From: Lingula anatina
Lineage: Eukaryota; Brachiopoda; Lingulata; Lingulida; Lingulidae
Reading direction: 5' to 3'
NCBI RefSeq assembly: GCF_001039355.2
Contig: NW_019775484.1
Span: 275,403 to 339,402, forward strand
DNA length: 64,000 nucleotides
Under the pieces are notes generated by a model. The model saw only the letters and a list, made by a program, of their open reading frames with translations. It was not told where the DNA came from and searched no databases. Shown here piece by piece: positions 1 through 10,363 of this stretch. The position numbers and the translations under genes are program-made. The number at the start of each line of letters is the position of its first letter. The first letter of the stretch is position 1.

Positions 1-351
1 CACATTTAAATTTGAAAGTAGAGGGTCGATTACTTGAGACATATCATGCATTGACTTCATAATGTCGCTTCGGATGCTTCTAGCCGTCTTTAAACCTGAA
101 CGATATAAATTACAAACTTCTCCAGATCTACAAAGATGAATTGGGTGGTTTTTAACGCTAAAGTCGGGTATTACTAATTCATAAGTATGAGACCAATATT
201 CCACATTTGGCAAGATTTTACCAATAGGAGTAAATACTGTGCCATAGTTGACTCTATGGATGACGTCATTGTCGAGGTTGAGTGCAGTAGTCTGGCTGAC
301 TGTGATCATGCCGATGACTAGCACCACGGACAAAAGTCGTAGTGACTTCAT
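1..351 (-). CDS. env-like envelope glycoprotein frame, N-terminal part only
   Basis: The frame is open from an ATG at 351 to the window edge (117 codons) and continues outside. The first 23 or so residues are a classical signal peptide: basic start, a hydrophobic stretch of about 14 residues, and a small-residue cleavage region. After it comes a short aromatic/glycine-rich stretch and two cysteines. Its place directly after a gypsy-type integrase on the same strand is the main reason to call it env-like. I cannot see the fusion or transmembrane part, so the envelope family is not assigned. Alternative: a host secreted protein next to the element by chance. Confidence 0.55.
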   Translation of the reverse strand, partial: MKSLRLLSVVLVIGMITVSQTTALNLDNDVIHRVNYGTVFTPIGKILPNVEYWSHTYELVIPDFSVKNHPIHLCRSGEVCNLYRSGLKTARSIRSDIMKSMHDMSQVIDPLLSNLNV

Positions 352-757
352 TAATTCCTTGAATGTCGCATATGTCGAAGCATTGCCGTTGCATATATCC
401 ATCTCATCTGTTGAAGAGAGAAAAAGAGTTTAAAGTAAAGAAAGGAGGTACCCTGATGAGATGGTTATTGCAATCGGTTACTTCGCGTAGTATTGTATGA
501 CCGGTCATAACATATGCACGATGATTGACATAATTGATAAGCGCTGTCGAATCTTAATTTTATTATGTGTGTGGATTTCGATGTCGTACAAATGACATTG
601 GGTGTCCGTACGTGTCAGTATATAAAACATTGATACTGAATATCTGGGTTGATACGATAGAAATTTCTTGGTGAAACATACTAGAATATATCGTAGACGT
701 GTAATCAATGGGAACACGTGACGCCGACTTTATGAATAGTAATTATTTCGAATGAAT

Positions 758-2533
758 TCATCTTTTACGTGGTTTGCCTTGAAGCGTTTTGTTAACATGA
801 AATTCCCGTATCAAAGCTTGAGAAACGTTGGAATGAGGTTCCCATGATGGAGGGTAATCGCCTTTCCATTTCACCAAATAATGCTTAACACCTCTAATGG
901 GTTTGCATTTGAGAAGTTTCTCGACCTCAAACCATTCATCTGGATCTGGGACAATTTGTTGTTGCTCAGTAGGGGGTGTAACGTTTTGAGCTTCAGGGGG
1001 GTTCGAATCGTTTTGTGGTAATTCATTTTCGTCGTGAACAGGCTCTGGTAAAGGAGCTTGTGGTCTAAGCGGACGGTCTTCAGGGTCGTGATACAATTTC
1101 AGTCTGTTCGCATGTACAGGTGACGGGTGAAGTTTGTTTGTGCTACAGTCGCGTAACTTGAATGTGTAACTAGAGACACGATCTGTAATATAGTAAGGAC
1201 CTACAAATTTAGCCGTCAGTTTAGGGCTTCGGCCCTTCTTGACACGTGACCATTTTAGTAAGACTCTGTCACCTATGTGAAAGGCGGGAGGGGCTGCCGT
1301 GCGATCATATAAGCGCGTATATTTCTGTTGCGCTTGCGTTCTGTTGTCATGGGCAATTTGACGTGCTAACTCCAAGTTTTTCTGAATATTTTCTATATAG
1401 TCTTCTACTGATTTCGGTAAGGAATCTGGAGGTTTTAAAAGTGACTCCAACGGAGTATTCATTTCTTTTCCGTACATCAAATAGAAAGGTGAAAATTCAG
1501 TAGATTGGGTTGCAGGTGTAGCACGTAATGCCATGAGTACCCCTGGGAGAATGTGTGGCCAATCGTCTTGATTTTGATTGCAATATATTCTAATTGATTG
1601 GGCTAGCGCGGAATTCTGTCTCTCTACAGCACTGTTGCTGGCAGGGTGAAAACTGCTTGTTAACGCCCTTTTGACATGAAATAACTCACTTAATGTCTGT
1701 ACCAGCAGGGACGTAAAATTACGTCCGCGGTCAGTGACTATGACCTTGGGTGCTCCATATCTACAAAAAATCTCAGAGTAAAGAATTCGAGCTACTTCCT
1801 CTGCTGTCTGGGTCTTTAATGGAAAAGCTTCAGGCCAAGCCGAAAAGGAACAAACAAGTAAAAGAATGTACTTGTAACCTTCACGTGATTTGGGCATAAC
1901 TAATATGTCCATGTGAAGTCTGTCCCATACACCTGTTATTGGGAGTGGCTGAAGAGGAGCGGGTCTCTGGCCATGGTGACGTTTCGCTTTTTGACATGAA
2001 TCGCATGTTTTAACATACTGAAGTATTTCAGTATACATGCGGGGCCAATAGAATCTGTTTCTGATCAACTGATAACTTCTGTCAAACGCAAAGTGAGCGC
2101 CAGATGCTAGGCTATCATGGTAGGCTTGTAAAACGTCATCTCTGTATTGAGTGGGCACCGCTAATTGGCGTATGATATTTCGTTCTGTGCCGGACGTTCT
2201 AGAACGAGGTTGATAAATATGAAAAAGGAGGTCCTTATCCATAATGTATTGATCAGATTCGTAAATTGTCTTTCTCGCCAATTTGGCGTCATCTGGGAGA
2301 GTGCCATTTAGCAAATATGCAATGATATGTTTGAAGTCATCACATTGTCGTTGCATTTGGGCCAATTGGGATAATTGTTCTTTTTCCACAGAGGGAAGAA
2401 TGGTGAAAACATCAGGCTCTGAGGTGGCAATGATATGTTGAATAATGTGAACTGGAGCATCTGTTTTCGTGGGGCCCATATCATGAACAAATTTTGTGTC
2501 AATTTCTCGTGTTGAGTCAACCGAAGACATGGC
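758..2533 (-). CDS. Ty3/gypsy pol fragment: integrase with C-terminal chromodomain
   Basis: About 590 aa. In order: an HHCC zinc-binding region, the DDE integrase core, a linker with a basic C-terminal domain, and a chromodomain. The core residues are visible: Asp in HMDIL, Asp in VTDRG, Glu in AVERQN. The C terminus carries EVEKLL, YLVKWKG and SWEP, the chromodomain signature (YLVKWKG is the classical core). Integrases of this type insert the DNA copy of the element, and the chromodomain of chromoviruses is known to bind methylated histone H3 tails and steer insertion. The frame is intact from the N at 2534 to the stop at 758. Upstream of the N only a Lys/Arg purine tract is encoded, which is not part of the protein. 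Confidence 0.9.
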   Translation of the reverse strand, partial: AMSSVDSTREIDTKFVHDMGPTKTDAPVHIIQHIIATSEPDVFTILPSVEKEQLSQLAQMQRQCDDFKHIIAYLLNGTLPDDAKLARKTIYESDQYIMDKDLLFHIYQPRSRTSGTERNIIRQLAVPTQYRDDVLQAYHDSLASGAHFAFDRSYQLIRNRFYWPRMYTEILQYVKTCDSCQKAKRHHGQRPAPLQPLPITGVWDRLHMDILVMPKSREGYKYILLLVCSFSAWPEAFPLKTQTAEEVARILYSEIFCRYGAPKVIVTDRGRNFTSLLVQTLSELFHVKRALTSSFHPASNSAVERQNSALAQSIRIYCNQNQDDWPHILPGVLMALRATPATQSTEFSPFYLMYGKEMNTPLESLLKPPDSLPKSVEDYIENIQKNLELARQIAHDNRTQAQQKYTRLYDRTAAPPAFHIGDRVLLKWSRVKKGRSPKLTAKFVGPYYITDRVSSYTFKLRDCSTNKLHPSPVHANRLKLYHDPEDRPLRPQAPLPEPVHDENELPQNDSNPPEAQNVTPPTEQQQIVPDPDEWFEVEKLLKCKPIRGVKHYLVKWKGDYPPSWEPHSNVSQALIREFHVNKTLQGKPRKR

Positions 2534-2590
2534 NTTTTTTTTTTCTTTCTTTTTTTTTTTTCTTTTTTTTTTCTTTTTTTTTTTTTTTGA
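2534..2590. repeat. single N plus 55-base pyrimidine (T-rich) tract
   Basis: One undetermined base at 2534 is followed by a T-rich tract with sparse C. It joins the pol fragment to unrelated DNA exactly at the N, so it is likely an assembly join rather than a natural end of the element. Confidence 0.7.
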
Positions 2591-3110
2591 GATTTTAAGC
2601 TTTTTCAACATCTCACTTGCCTAGCTGGCATCGAATGTTTCTTTAAAGCCTGTAATATGTGTCGTGGTTTAATCAAATATCCATTTGGAGTTTGATATTT
2701 TCTTAAGTGAACAAAACGATGTTTCTTTTTTTACTGTTTATTCTGTCGCTAAGTCATTGGATATATAAAAAAATAAAATAATCTAAATTGTTTTCATCTA
2801 GTAAACACATAAATTACATGAAAATGAAACACCTCTATTTCTCTTTCTGATTTCAACAATAAAGATAGGAGAGAGGGATTTTCTAGTCTAGGAATATCAT
2901 GTATTTGACTAAGTACAGTTCTTTTATTATATATGATCTATCATAGATGTTGTGTCTGATCATGGAAGGTAATGGTTGGAACCTACACAGTATAAAAATG
3001 ATAATTATTGATAAAAATTGAAGCAGTTACATTTGATTGTTTTTAAGATGTGCAAAAATAGCAAAGTTATAAGGTGATAGTGTCTTTTCTGTTTCTGTCA
3101 TCTGAACATA
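2591..3110. other. non-coding, 3' flank of the zinc-finger gene
   Basis: AT-rich DNA with only short stop-rich frames. It probably includes the 3' untranslated part of the minus-strand zinc-finger gene. No repeat, RNA gene or domain recognised. Confidence 0.4.
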
Positions 3111-4112
3111 TCATTGAGAGCTGTGGAAAGGATTTTTTATAATTGTTGTGATGACACCTGGTGTGGTCCTTTTTATGCCAGTAAGTATTTCATAGACATC
3201 ATTGTCAGTAATGATGGTGATATTCTCTGTGGTAAAAGTGTCATCTTTATGATTGTATTCTGTTCTTTCTTTCTCATATATATGATGGGTTATGGCATTA
3301 TTATTTGTCCGTTTATCTTCCATGTGACTTATTTCATCTGTGTTCATGATGTGATTTTTTTCATGACGTTTGCAAGATTTTTTTCGTGTAAAAGTTTCCG
3401 CACAGAATCTACACTTGTAAGGTTTCTCTCCTGTGTGAATTCTTTCATGCTCTCTGCAAGTCTTTTTGTCTCTATACGTTTTGTCACAGAATCTGCATTT
3501 GTAAGGTCTATCTCCTGTGTGAATTCTTTCATGATAGATGATAGATTTTTTGTCATTAAAAATTTTATCACAGAATCTACACTTGTAAGGCCTCTCTCCT
3601 GTGTGAATTCTTTCATGATATATGCAGGAAGTTTTGTCTTTAAAAGTTTTGTCACAGAATCTACACTTGTAAGGTCTATCTCCTGTGTGAATTTTTTCAT
3701 GATATATGCAAGAATTTTTATGTGTAAAAGTTACCTCACAGAATCTACACTTGTAAGATTTTTCTCCTGTGTGAATCCTTTCATGCGCACTGCAATTACT
3801 TTTGTCTCTAAAAGTTTTATCACAGAATCTACACTTGTAAGGTTTCTCTCCGGTATGAATTCTTTCATGCAAAGTGCAATTGCCTTTTTGAGTAAAAGTT
3901 TTGTCACAGAATCTACACTTGTAAGGTTTCTCTCCTGTGTGAATTCTTTCATGACGTATGCAAAAAGTTTTGTCTATAAAAGTTTTGTCACAGAATCTAC
4001 ACTTGTTAAGTTTTTCTCCGGTATGAATTCTTTCATGCACTGTGCAATGGCCTTTTTGAGTAAAAGTCTTGTCACAGAATCTACACTTGTAAGGTTTCTC
4101 TCCTTTGCACAT
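3111..4112 (-). CDS. C2H2 zinc-finger protein, nine tandem fingers
   Basis: 333 aa in one uninterrupted frame. Nine near-identical fingers of 28 residues (YKCRFC-x12-HERIH with TGEKP-type linkers) fill residues 5-255. An acidic, Thr/Asn-rich tail of about 75 residues follows. Linker and finger spacing are typical of nuclear DNA-binding proteins. Helix position 1 is Lys in all nine, and the core leucine (helix position 4) is Cys in eight of nine and Ile in the seventh. No KRAB, SCAN or BTB domain is visible. The start is uncertain: the first Met lies directly before a GEKPYKC linker, and a degenerate finger lies upstream in another frame, so the N-terminal part may be on another exon or lost. 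It could be a retained single-exon paralogue of a lineage-expanded family. Confidence 0.8.
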   Translation of the reverse strand: MCKGEKPYKCRFCDKTFTQKGHCTVHERIHTGEKLNKCRFCDKTFIDKTFCIRHERIHTGEKPYKCRFCDKTFTQKGNCTLHERIHTGEKPYKCRFCDKTFRDKSNCSAHERIHTGEKSYKCRFCEVTFTHKNSCIYHEKIHTGDRPYKCRFCDKTFKDKTSCIYHERIHTGERPYKCRFCDKIFNDKKSIIYHERIHTGDRPYKCRFCDKTYRDKKTCREHERIHTGEKPYKCRFCAETFTRKKSCKRHEKNHIMNTDEISHMEDKRTNNNAITHHIYEKERTEYNHKDDTFTTENITIITDNDVYEILTGIKRTTPGVITTIIKNPFHSSQ

Positions 4113-4134
4113 TTTTACTGAATGTTGTAAGAAA

Positions 4135-4218
4135 TTAATTGGTGGTATTAAAAGTCATGTCACAGACTCTACACTTGTAAGGTTTCTCTCCAGTATAATT
4201 ATTTTCTTGAATTTCATG
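4135..4218 (-). pseudogene. degenerate zinc finger upstream of the nine-finger frame
   Basis: Reads HEIQENNYTGEKPYKCRVCD and then stops shortly after (TAA at 4135-4137). Linker and first two cysteines match the intact fingers. It is in a different frame from the main gene, so the array was once longer or a finger was copied and decayed. Confidence 0.6.
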
Positions 4219-5083
4219 AGATGATTAATTGCCAAAAGATTCTTGTCACAAGTTACATTGAGTCCTGATTCCAAGGCTACTTTTCAAATGATTTCCTATT
4301 TTTGGTTTGTCATTCCTTTTCCTGCCATTGTTATGTACACTGCTGTCTTACATTTCACTGTGAGCCAGTCACTTGGATAAGGTGCTAAGACTTATCGAAG
4401 CTTGATATGTCCTTTCTAATACTGTAATTGTGTTCACAATTCAACTCTCAGAGCACCATAAGAATATCCATTTGGATTCTGTATGAATTTGTTGTTTACA
4501 TGACCAATGCACCCAGTTTTTGTACTGAGCAATGCATAAAGTTGTATTAGGAACCTCCTGTTTAAAATCTTGAATCCAGTCATTCTATTGGATGATGTTA
4601 ACTGCTGGTTACAGTGGACATATCTGATTGGTTGAAGTGATTTCTCTCCAATACTTCAGGTGCCATAATTTAAAGATGTTATCTGCACAACCCACTGCAT
4701 ATAATTATCTGTTATTACTTCACTAAGCATTGGTAAACATGTACCATGACACCATCAAGCTCATATCTAGCTAGTTAAAAGACAAGAAGTGATTTTATCA
4801 GGTAGTTTGTATTTGTCACACATGTCAGGCTGGTTCTGTAGATGATGTGATGAATCATTCAATTAATTCAATTAATGAAACCCTTCAGCAGCCAGCAGTT
4901 TCAAAAGTGGGTTCTTTTTCTGAAAAACTTACCTTTTCATATGCAATCTTCGTGTACGTAGATAAAATTTTACCCAGAAGGAACATTTTCCCTGAAAAAA
5001 GGGACCCCACACACCCCCAGGCCCTGGCTACTGGGCCTGTTCAAGACATGACATTTATAAAAATTTTAGTTCAGTTATAGGTA
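4219..5083. other. intergenic, no supported gene
   Basis: Mixed unique-looking DNA between the zinc-finger remnant and the piggyBac-like element. Short frames only, none with domain or splice support. Confidence 0.4.
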
Positions 5084-5859
5084 TTAACCCTCAATCACCT
5101 TTCAGGGGCCTCGCAGGCCCGGACCCATGTATCTTTTGCTCTCTCTTCATTAGCATGAGGTTTTGAGCCTGTTCCTTTCATGTAATCCTCAAGCAACTTA
5201 TACCCCATCAATGGATGAATAATTAGTTTTGAAATAATTTACAACATATGTAGAAATTAACTTTTCCAAAAGTTAGTCCCATTTCCTGGAAACCGGGCCT
5301 CTGAGGCCCGGTTGCTTGATAATTTTACTTCCACATGGGATAAATAAGTCCATGTTACCTCAAATAGCTTTGCTATAAAATGTTTTACACAAGCAATATC
5401 ATGTGTGCTATGACTATCAGTATGGTCAATGAAATCTGCCTGTGAAAGATTCAAGACCTGGAGAAATTATTATTTATGAGTAATCGGTCACCTTGCATGG
5501 TCACCTGATATGCAGATATCAGTTTAAATCTATCATTATTACATACCTGATAGACTGCGCTACCTTTGCGAAACTTTCCATTTTGAGAAAAAAAAAGTTT
5601 TTCTGCATTTTCCATACACAGTGTATACTCATGCACCCAGGTGGAGGTAAAGGGAGCAAGGGACTGGTGTAACATGAAAATCTGACTCCCCCAGTCAGAT
5701 TTTCATAATGAAAATCTGACTCCCCATGAAAATTTGACTCCCCCACCACAAATGTTCATAAATCTTATTTTATTTGAGTATATGACTGTGATATTGTAGT
5801 ATGTAAAATGGAGGATACTTTGGCACTTTTTTTTTAAGTTTGCAGGTGAATATTTTCAT

Positions 5860-6230
5860 GAAAAAAATATGAAAATTAAAAATGTGCACTTAACCGCCCA
5901 TTGTCTCCCCTTTGAAAAAGCTATTTATTTGATATTGGATGATCATTTCTACATCTTTCCTTTAAATTTACTTTATGAAGATTATATTGGAAATATTTGA
6001 AAGTTTGATGGTAAACTTTTGGGTGAAAAAATAAAAAAAAAACATGAAAAATAGAAAATTAAAAATGTGCATTTTATCACCCAATAACTCCCCTATGAAA
6101 AAGCTATTTATTTGATATTTGATGATCATTCTGACATCTTTTCTATTAGGATACTTTATGAAAAATATATTGGAAATATTTAAAAGTTTGATGATTAAAT
6201 AGTGAGTGAAAGAATGAAAAATAAATCATG
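5860..6230 (+). repeat. left arm: two tandem units of about 176 bases
   Basis: The stretch GCTATTTATTTGATATT with GATGATCATT recurs at about 5922 and 6098, each followed by a TTTATGAA...ATTGGAAATATTT block. The units are inverted copies of those at 6536-7085. Confidence 0.75.
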
Positions 6231-6535
6231 AAAATCTTCATTTTTATACCCATGAGATTTGGATTCCCATAAAGAAAAGGACCTATTTTATATTCAGTCA
6301 CCATACCATTGTTTTTCTACATAGTTTGCACAGAGATGTACTTTTTGTTATTATTTGAAAGTTTGGTGGTGAAAATTTTGGTGAATATTTTTAAAACAAG
6401 TATTCATCTTACTACCTGTAGGTTTTGCACTTCCATGTCAAAATGCTACATTTTTAACTCGGGAGGGGGGGGGGGGGAAATTGGCCCCATCGCCTTTTTA
6501 CTGAATTCTTCTTATATAGCATACCCAGTATTTTA

Positions 6536-7085
6536 CCATTCAAACTTTCAAATATTTCCAATATATTCTTCATTAAGTATCCTTAAATAAAAGATGTCAG
6601 AATGATCATCAAATATCAAATAGATAGCCTTTTCATAGGGGAGTCATTGGGTGTTAGAATACAAATCTTTAATTTTTCTTATTTTTCATGTGTTTTTTTA
6701 TTATTTTTTTCACCCAATTTTTTAACCATCAAACTTTCAAGTTCTTTCAATATATTCCTCATAAAGTATCCTCAAAGAAAAGATGTCAGAGTGATCATCA
6801 AATATCAAATAGATAGCCTTTTCATAGGGGAGTCATTGGGTGTTAGAATACAAATCTTTAATTTTTCTTATTTTTTAATGTGTTTTTATTATTATTATTT
6901 TTTTTTCACCCAATTTTTTAACCATTAAACTTTCAAGTACTTTCAATATATTCCTCATAAAGTATCCTCTCAGAAAAGATGTTGAAATTGTCATCAAATG
7001 TCAAATAAATAGCTTTTTCATAGGGGAGTCCTTGGGTGGTAAAATACAAATCTTTAATTTTTCTTTATTTTTTCATGAAAATTTT
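6536..7085 (-). repeat. right arm: three tandem units of about 180-200 bases, inverted relative to the left arm
   Basis: GATCATCAAATATCAAATAG recurs at about 6603 and 6792, with a diverged third unit near 6990. Each is followed by CATAGGGGAGTC and TTTAATTTTTCTT. Together with the left arm the DNA can fold into a very long hairpin. Confidence 0.75.
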
Positions 7086-7808
7086 CACCTGCAAACTAAC
7101 AAAAAGTGCCAATGTGTCCTCCATAATGCATACTACAATATCATAGTCATTTACTCAAATTAAATTAGATTTTTGAATGTTTTTTTGGGGGGAGTCAGAT
7201 TTACATGGTACACTGGACCTCTGAGGCCCGGTTTCAGGGTTTACGTAGGGTTCCATTTCCTTGTGGATGAGGGTTAAAACTTTATTCATGAACTCCACCA
7301 AGGCGTGTTACTTTCAAAAAGGAGCAAGAATAGACTTTTTTGGTGTGTGGGCATGTGGAATTTTTTTTACTGCTTGGTGACTGCATTTTTGCCAGCTTTT
7401 CTGTTTCAAACAAAATTTATCCCTCTCAGCTCATGACCCTGTTAAGTTTTGTCTTTCAGGTGAGTGCACCAATAGGCCAGGGAAACACTTTTTGTTGAAA
7501 CTAGCTGTAATATCAGTGAACCACCACACTGTTAAGACAGAGATGGAAACACACCTACAAGGTACCCCAACTTAAAATATTGGAAGCTTTCTGACATGTA
7601 GGCGTGCACTGATGATCATAAAATCAACAGAGCTTGTGAAGAGTTAAAAAAAAAAAAACATTAACTTCTTTTACCTGTTGTTAAAGAGAACACTTTAATT
7701 CTTTTTAAAAATTTTAAAACTCCTTTGCTGATGTTGTTGAAATTTTGGTTGCTGTTTGGTGTTTGAATATTTGCCAGGTTTGATGTTGAGTTGTTTTTTT
7801 TCGTTCAG

Positions 7809-8337
7809 AATTTGGGCTCATTTTTTGTGGAAGTAGTAACCAAGGACCAGACATTGTGGCTGGTTACGGAGGCCATGGACGCCATATTTGATCATGTGTT
7901 TGCAGAAGATCATCTGGACCTGTTGTCATGGAGATTAGGGTAACAAACAAACTCCAGACCATATGGTACCACAGCTGACAGCTAAGGTAAAACTGCTTCT
8001 TGTGAGATTTATTTATTTATTTATTTATTTATTTATCAAAACAGTTAAAGACATATATCAGGATTTGCATTGGGCAATATGAAAAAGATGCATGTTTTCT
8101 TACTAATTTACTAATGATTCCTGCAGTTGGGTTAATTTTATTATTTTTTTTTTTTAACAGTGTAATGATAATCTTTATTTAGAAACATATTGATGAATTA
8201 AAACGATGGATATCTTCAGAAAAAATATTGTAACATATTTCCAGATTCATCAACTGAAGAGAAACCTAGGAGACCACCATCCTATCAGCATGACAGCAAG
8301 GACAAATCTGATGTACTTCATCAAATGCAGATCTTGA
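7809..8337 (+). pseudogene. HEATR3/SYO1-like C-terminal exons with two frameshifts
   Basis: Exon 7809-7986 follows TTTTTCGTTCAG and encodes LWLVTEAMDAIFDHVF. Exon 8245-8337 follows ATTTCCAG and encodes NLGDHHPISMTARTNLMYFI, ending in TGA. Intron 7987-8244 is GT-AG and phase 0. The pattern resembles the C terminus of HEATR3, a HEAT-repeat protein that helps import ribosomal protein L5; this is recognition by eye, not a search. In the first exon the homologous reading moves through all three frames (shifts near 7925-7940 and near 7963), so the copy is decayed or the sequence has two base errors. A possible earlier exon is 7460-7561 (AG before, GT after), but its phase does not fit. AATAAA lies near 8699. 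Confidence 0.45.
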
Positions 8338-9015
8338 CCAGTAGAACTAAGACATGTTTTTATTCTCAAAGTGACTTAAAACTCAGCAGTAATTTGGATC
8401 AAAGAAATAATTAGTGTAGCATGTCAAGTTCCATAGTTTTCTGGTGTCAAGTCAGTTTTATATCAGGCAACACTGATATTTAGCATTAATATTTTTTATA
8501 ATTTTTTCCACAACTTTTATGATAGTCCCATTAGAAGATTTGTGTGTTATCACAAGAGACTGATGTAAAACTTGTTTTTGTTTTTTCTTCCAAAATTAAA
8601 TATCAAAGTGTGTGGGGCTGTATTGTGTGTTTAAACTTTGACCCACTAACTGAGCCAATCAAGTGATTAAATTTCCTTTCTGGTTGCTAACCAGCAAAAT
8701 AAACTTTTTAATTATGGTTTTGTGAGGCTTAAGTCGTTGGATTATTGTCTACACCACATTGAATTGGTTTGATTTGATTAAACTTTGTATAACACTCTAA
8801 TAATTGAATAAATTACATTGTTTTAAACGGGTGTAGATGTTAATAAAATTTTTTAAAAGTAAAAAAAACTTGTTGGAAATATGGATTACTGGTTTAATTT
8901 AACAGGAATAGATACATTGTATGGCAGTATCATATTCGATAAATAACATAGTTTTAGGATGGTGTGGATATTTTAAACAATTAATTCCTTAATTTTTTTA
9001 TCTAACCATGGGTGG

Positions 9016-9058
<43 letters not shown>

Positions 9059-9302
9059 AACCTTTAATGATTTTAATTGCTTTCATTTGTTTTCTAGTTA
9101 AATTAAGATTGTTTGCGTCTATTACTTTTTTCAAAGCATTTTTTTTAAAGTATGTGTTTGTTTACTGTAACTTCAATTTTACCGACAAGTGCATATCATA
9201 GTTTTGTCATGTTTCATAGTCTACTATTGCTGCGTAAAATAAAAAGATAACTTGTTGGATGGGTGGGGTCCCCATAATTGTTTTTTCCATTCTGTCTTTC
9301 AT

Positions 9303-9335
<33 letters not shown>

Positions 9336-9938
9336 TTGTTATATTTAAGGTTATACATGATCAAGAAAATGGATGAGATCCTTTGTGTATTTGGTGCTAA
9401 TTTTTTGCATTTTATGATAACCTTAGTTTATCTGTTGTAATCAGTAATCTGTATATATTTTAAATATGTTTACGAAATGCTGTATGATGATTGATATTAC
9501 TGATATTATTGACATTATTTTGTACAATGCCTTTGTATGCTTAATAAAAAAAAAGTAATTGAGCCGTATGGTATGGTATATGAATATGAGTGTTTATGTA
9601 TGTATTTAAGTATAGTTAAATGTTTGTGCAATGTGTAGTTTAATTCTTAAGTTTGATAAAAGAAATTTAAAAATTAAAATTGGAGATAAACTTGAATCAG
9701 AAATCAAATTTGGTGTATTTTATTTATTGTAGATAAAAGTGAAGTGCTGGCTGCTTGCCTGACGTTTACTGATTTTTTAATTGATGATTTTATATTCCAT
9801 AAACTGTGATCACCCCTCCCCAATGCTACCCTCAATTAAGAAAAGAGAGAACAACAAAATATTTGATTACACAAAATTAATATTTTATTGTAAAATTAAG
9901 AGAATGTCATTTGAAGTTTGTTACTGGCTGCTACAGAA
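8338..9938. other. intergenic, AT-rich with microsatellites
   Basis: No supported gene. Contains two (TA)n tracts near 9019-9056 and 9305-9330; a (TTTA)n tract lies nearby in the preceding intron at about 8010-8034. The proximal part is probably the 3' untranslated region of the HEATR3-like gene. Confidence 0.5.
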
Positions 9939-10007
9939 TGTCAGGAACCATAGTGTATAGAAAAAAGTGTAATTAGTACTTTTTTCTATACACTATGGTT
10001 CCTGACA
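9939..10007. repeat. perfect 30-base inverted repeat with 9-base loop
   Basis: Arms 9939-9968 and 9978-10007 are exact reverse complements, starting TGTCAGGAACCATAGTG; the loop is GTAATTAGT. It could be a small fold-back element or an RNA hairpin. No target duplication was recognised. Confidence 0.85.
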
Positions 10008-10363
10008 AGAAGCAATAGTAGTTCGGCAATGATGACCCTGAAAAATAAGAAGATGAAAATATTAAAATATAATTCAGTTAAACTCTATTTGCTGTAAAAA
10101 GACGTTGACAGTAACTCTACAACCACCAGCTATCATATAATTACTGTACAGGTTTTACCAGCTTTTTAACATAGTGTTCCTCTTAAAAACTGAAAGTTCA
10201 CTTAGTTATGATGCCATTAAAACAAGGAAACAAACAAAAGAACTTCCATGTGACTGTATAATGAATCTGTTCTTTTTTAAAATGCTGTCAAATTTCTAAA
10301 TATCGGGAGTGATTAGATTTATTTAATAATAATAACAACAACAACAATAATAATAATAACCAT

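Larger units (their letters stand above)
1..2533 (-). mobile_element. Ty3/gypsy retrovirus-like element, 3' part (integrase-chromodomain, then env-like frame)
   Basis: Reading on the minus strand, an integrase with a C-terminal chromodomain ends at 758. After about 400 bases an env-like frame with a signal peptide starts at 351 and runs off the window. This is the pol-env order of retrovirus-like Metaviridae. Protease, reverse transcriptase and RNase H are absent: the element starts abruptly at a single N (2534) next to a purine tract, so its 5' part is lost or unassembled. No LTR is visible. The spacer 352-757 has no supported gene; env of such elements is usually expressed from a spliced RNA. 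Confidence 0.8.
5084..7277. mobile_element. non-autonomous piggyBac-like fold-back element with TTAA target duplication
   Basis: TTAA at 5084-5087 is followed by CCCTCA, and TGAGGG is followed by TTAA at 7274-7277. TTAA duplications with C/G-run termini are the hallmark of piggyBac elements. The body is a long inverted repeat. The segment at 5778-5866 pairs with 7071-7157, and inside it two tandem units on the left (about 5860-6230) face three inverted units on the right (about 6536-7085). A GC-rich 19-base palindrome, CCGGGCCTCTGAGGCCCGG, at about 5297 recurs in variant form near 5106 and 7208. No transposase frame is present, so it would depend on an autonomous relative. Confidence 0.7.

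Noticed and set aside
2535-2611. Lys-rich N terminus of the integrase frame
   Set aside because: Encoded by a purine tract beyond an N. It is not homologous to pol and is probably an assembly filler.
3114-4121. 335-codon plus-strand open frame across the zinc-finger array
   Set aside because: It is the antisense shadow of the tandem fingers on the minus strand; its repeats follow the finger period and it has no domain.
6309-6928. Two plus-strand open frames rich in Phe/Ile/Ser
   Set aside because: They lie in the fold-back arms of the piggyBac-like element and repeat with the arm units; no coding signature.
7460-7561. Possible extra upstream exon of the HEATR3-like gene
   Set aside because: Flanked by AG and GT, but its exit phase does not match the next exon and I do not recognise the peptide.
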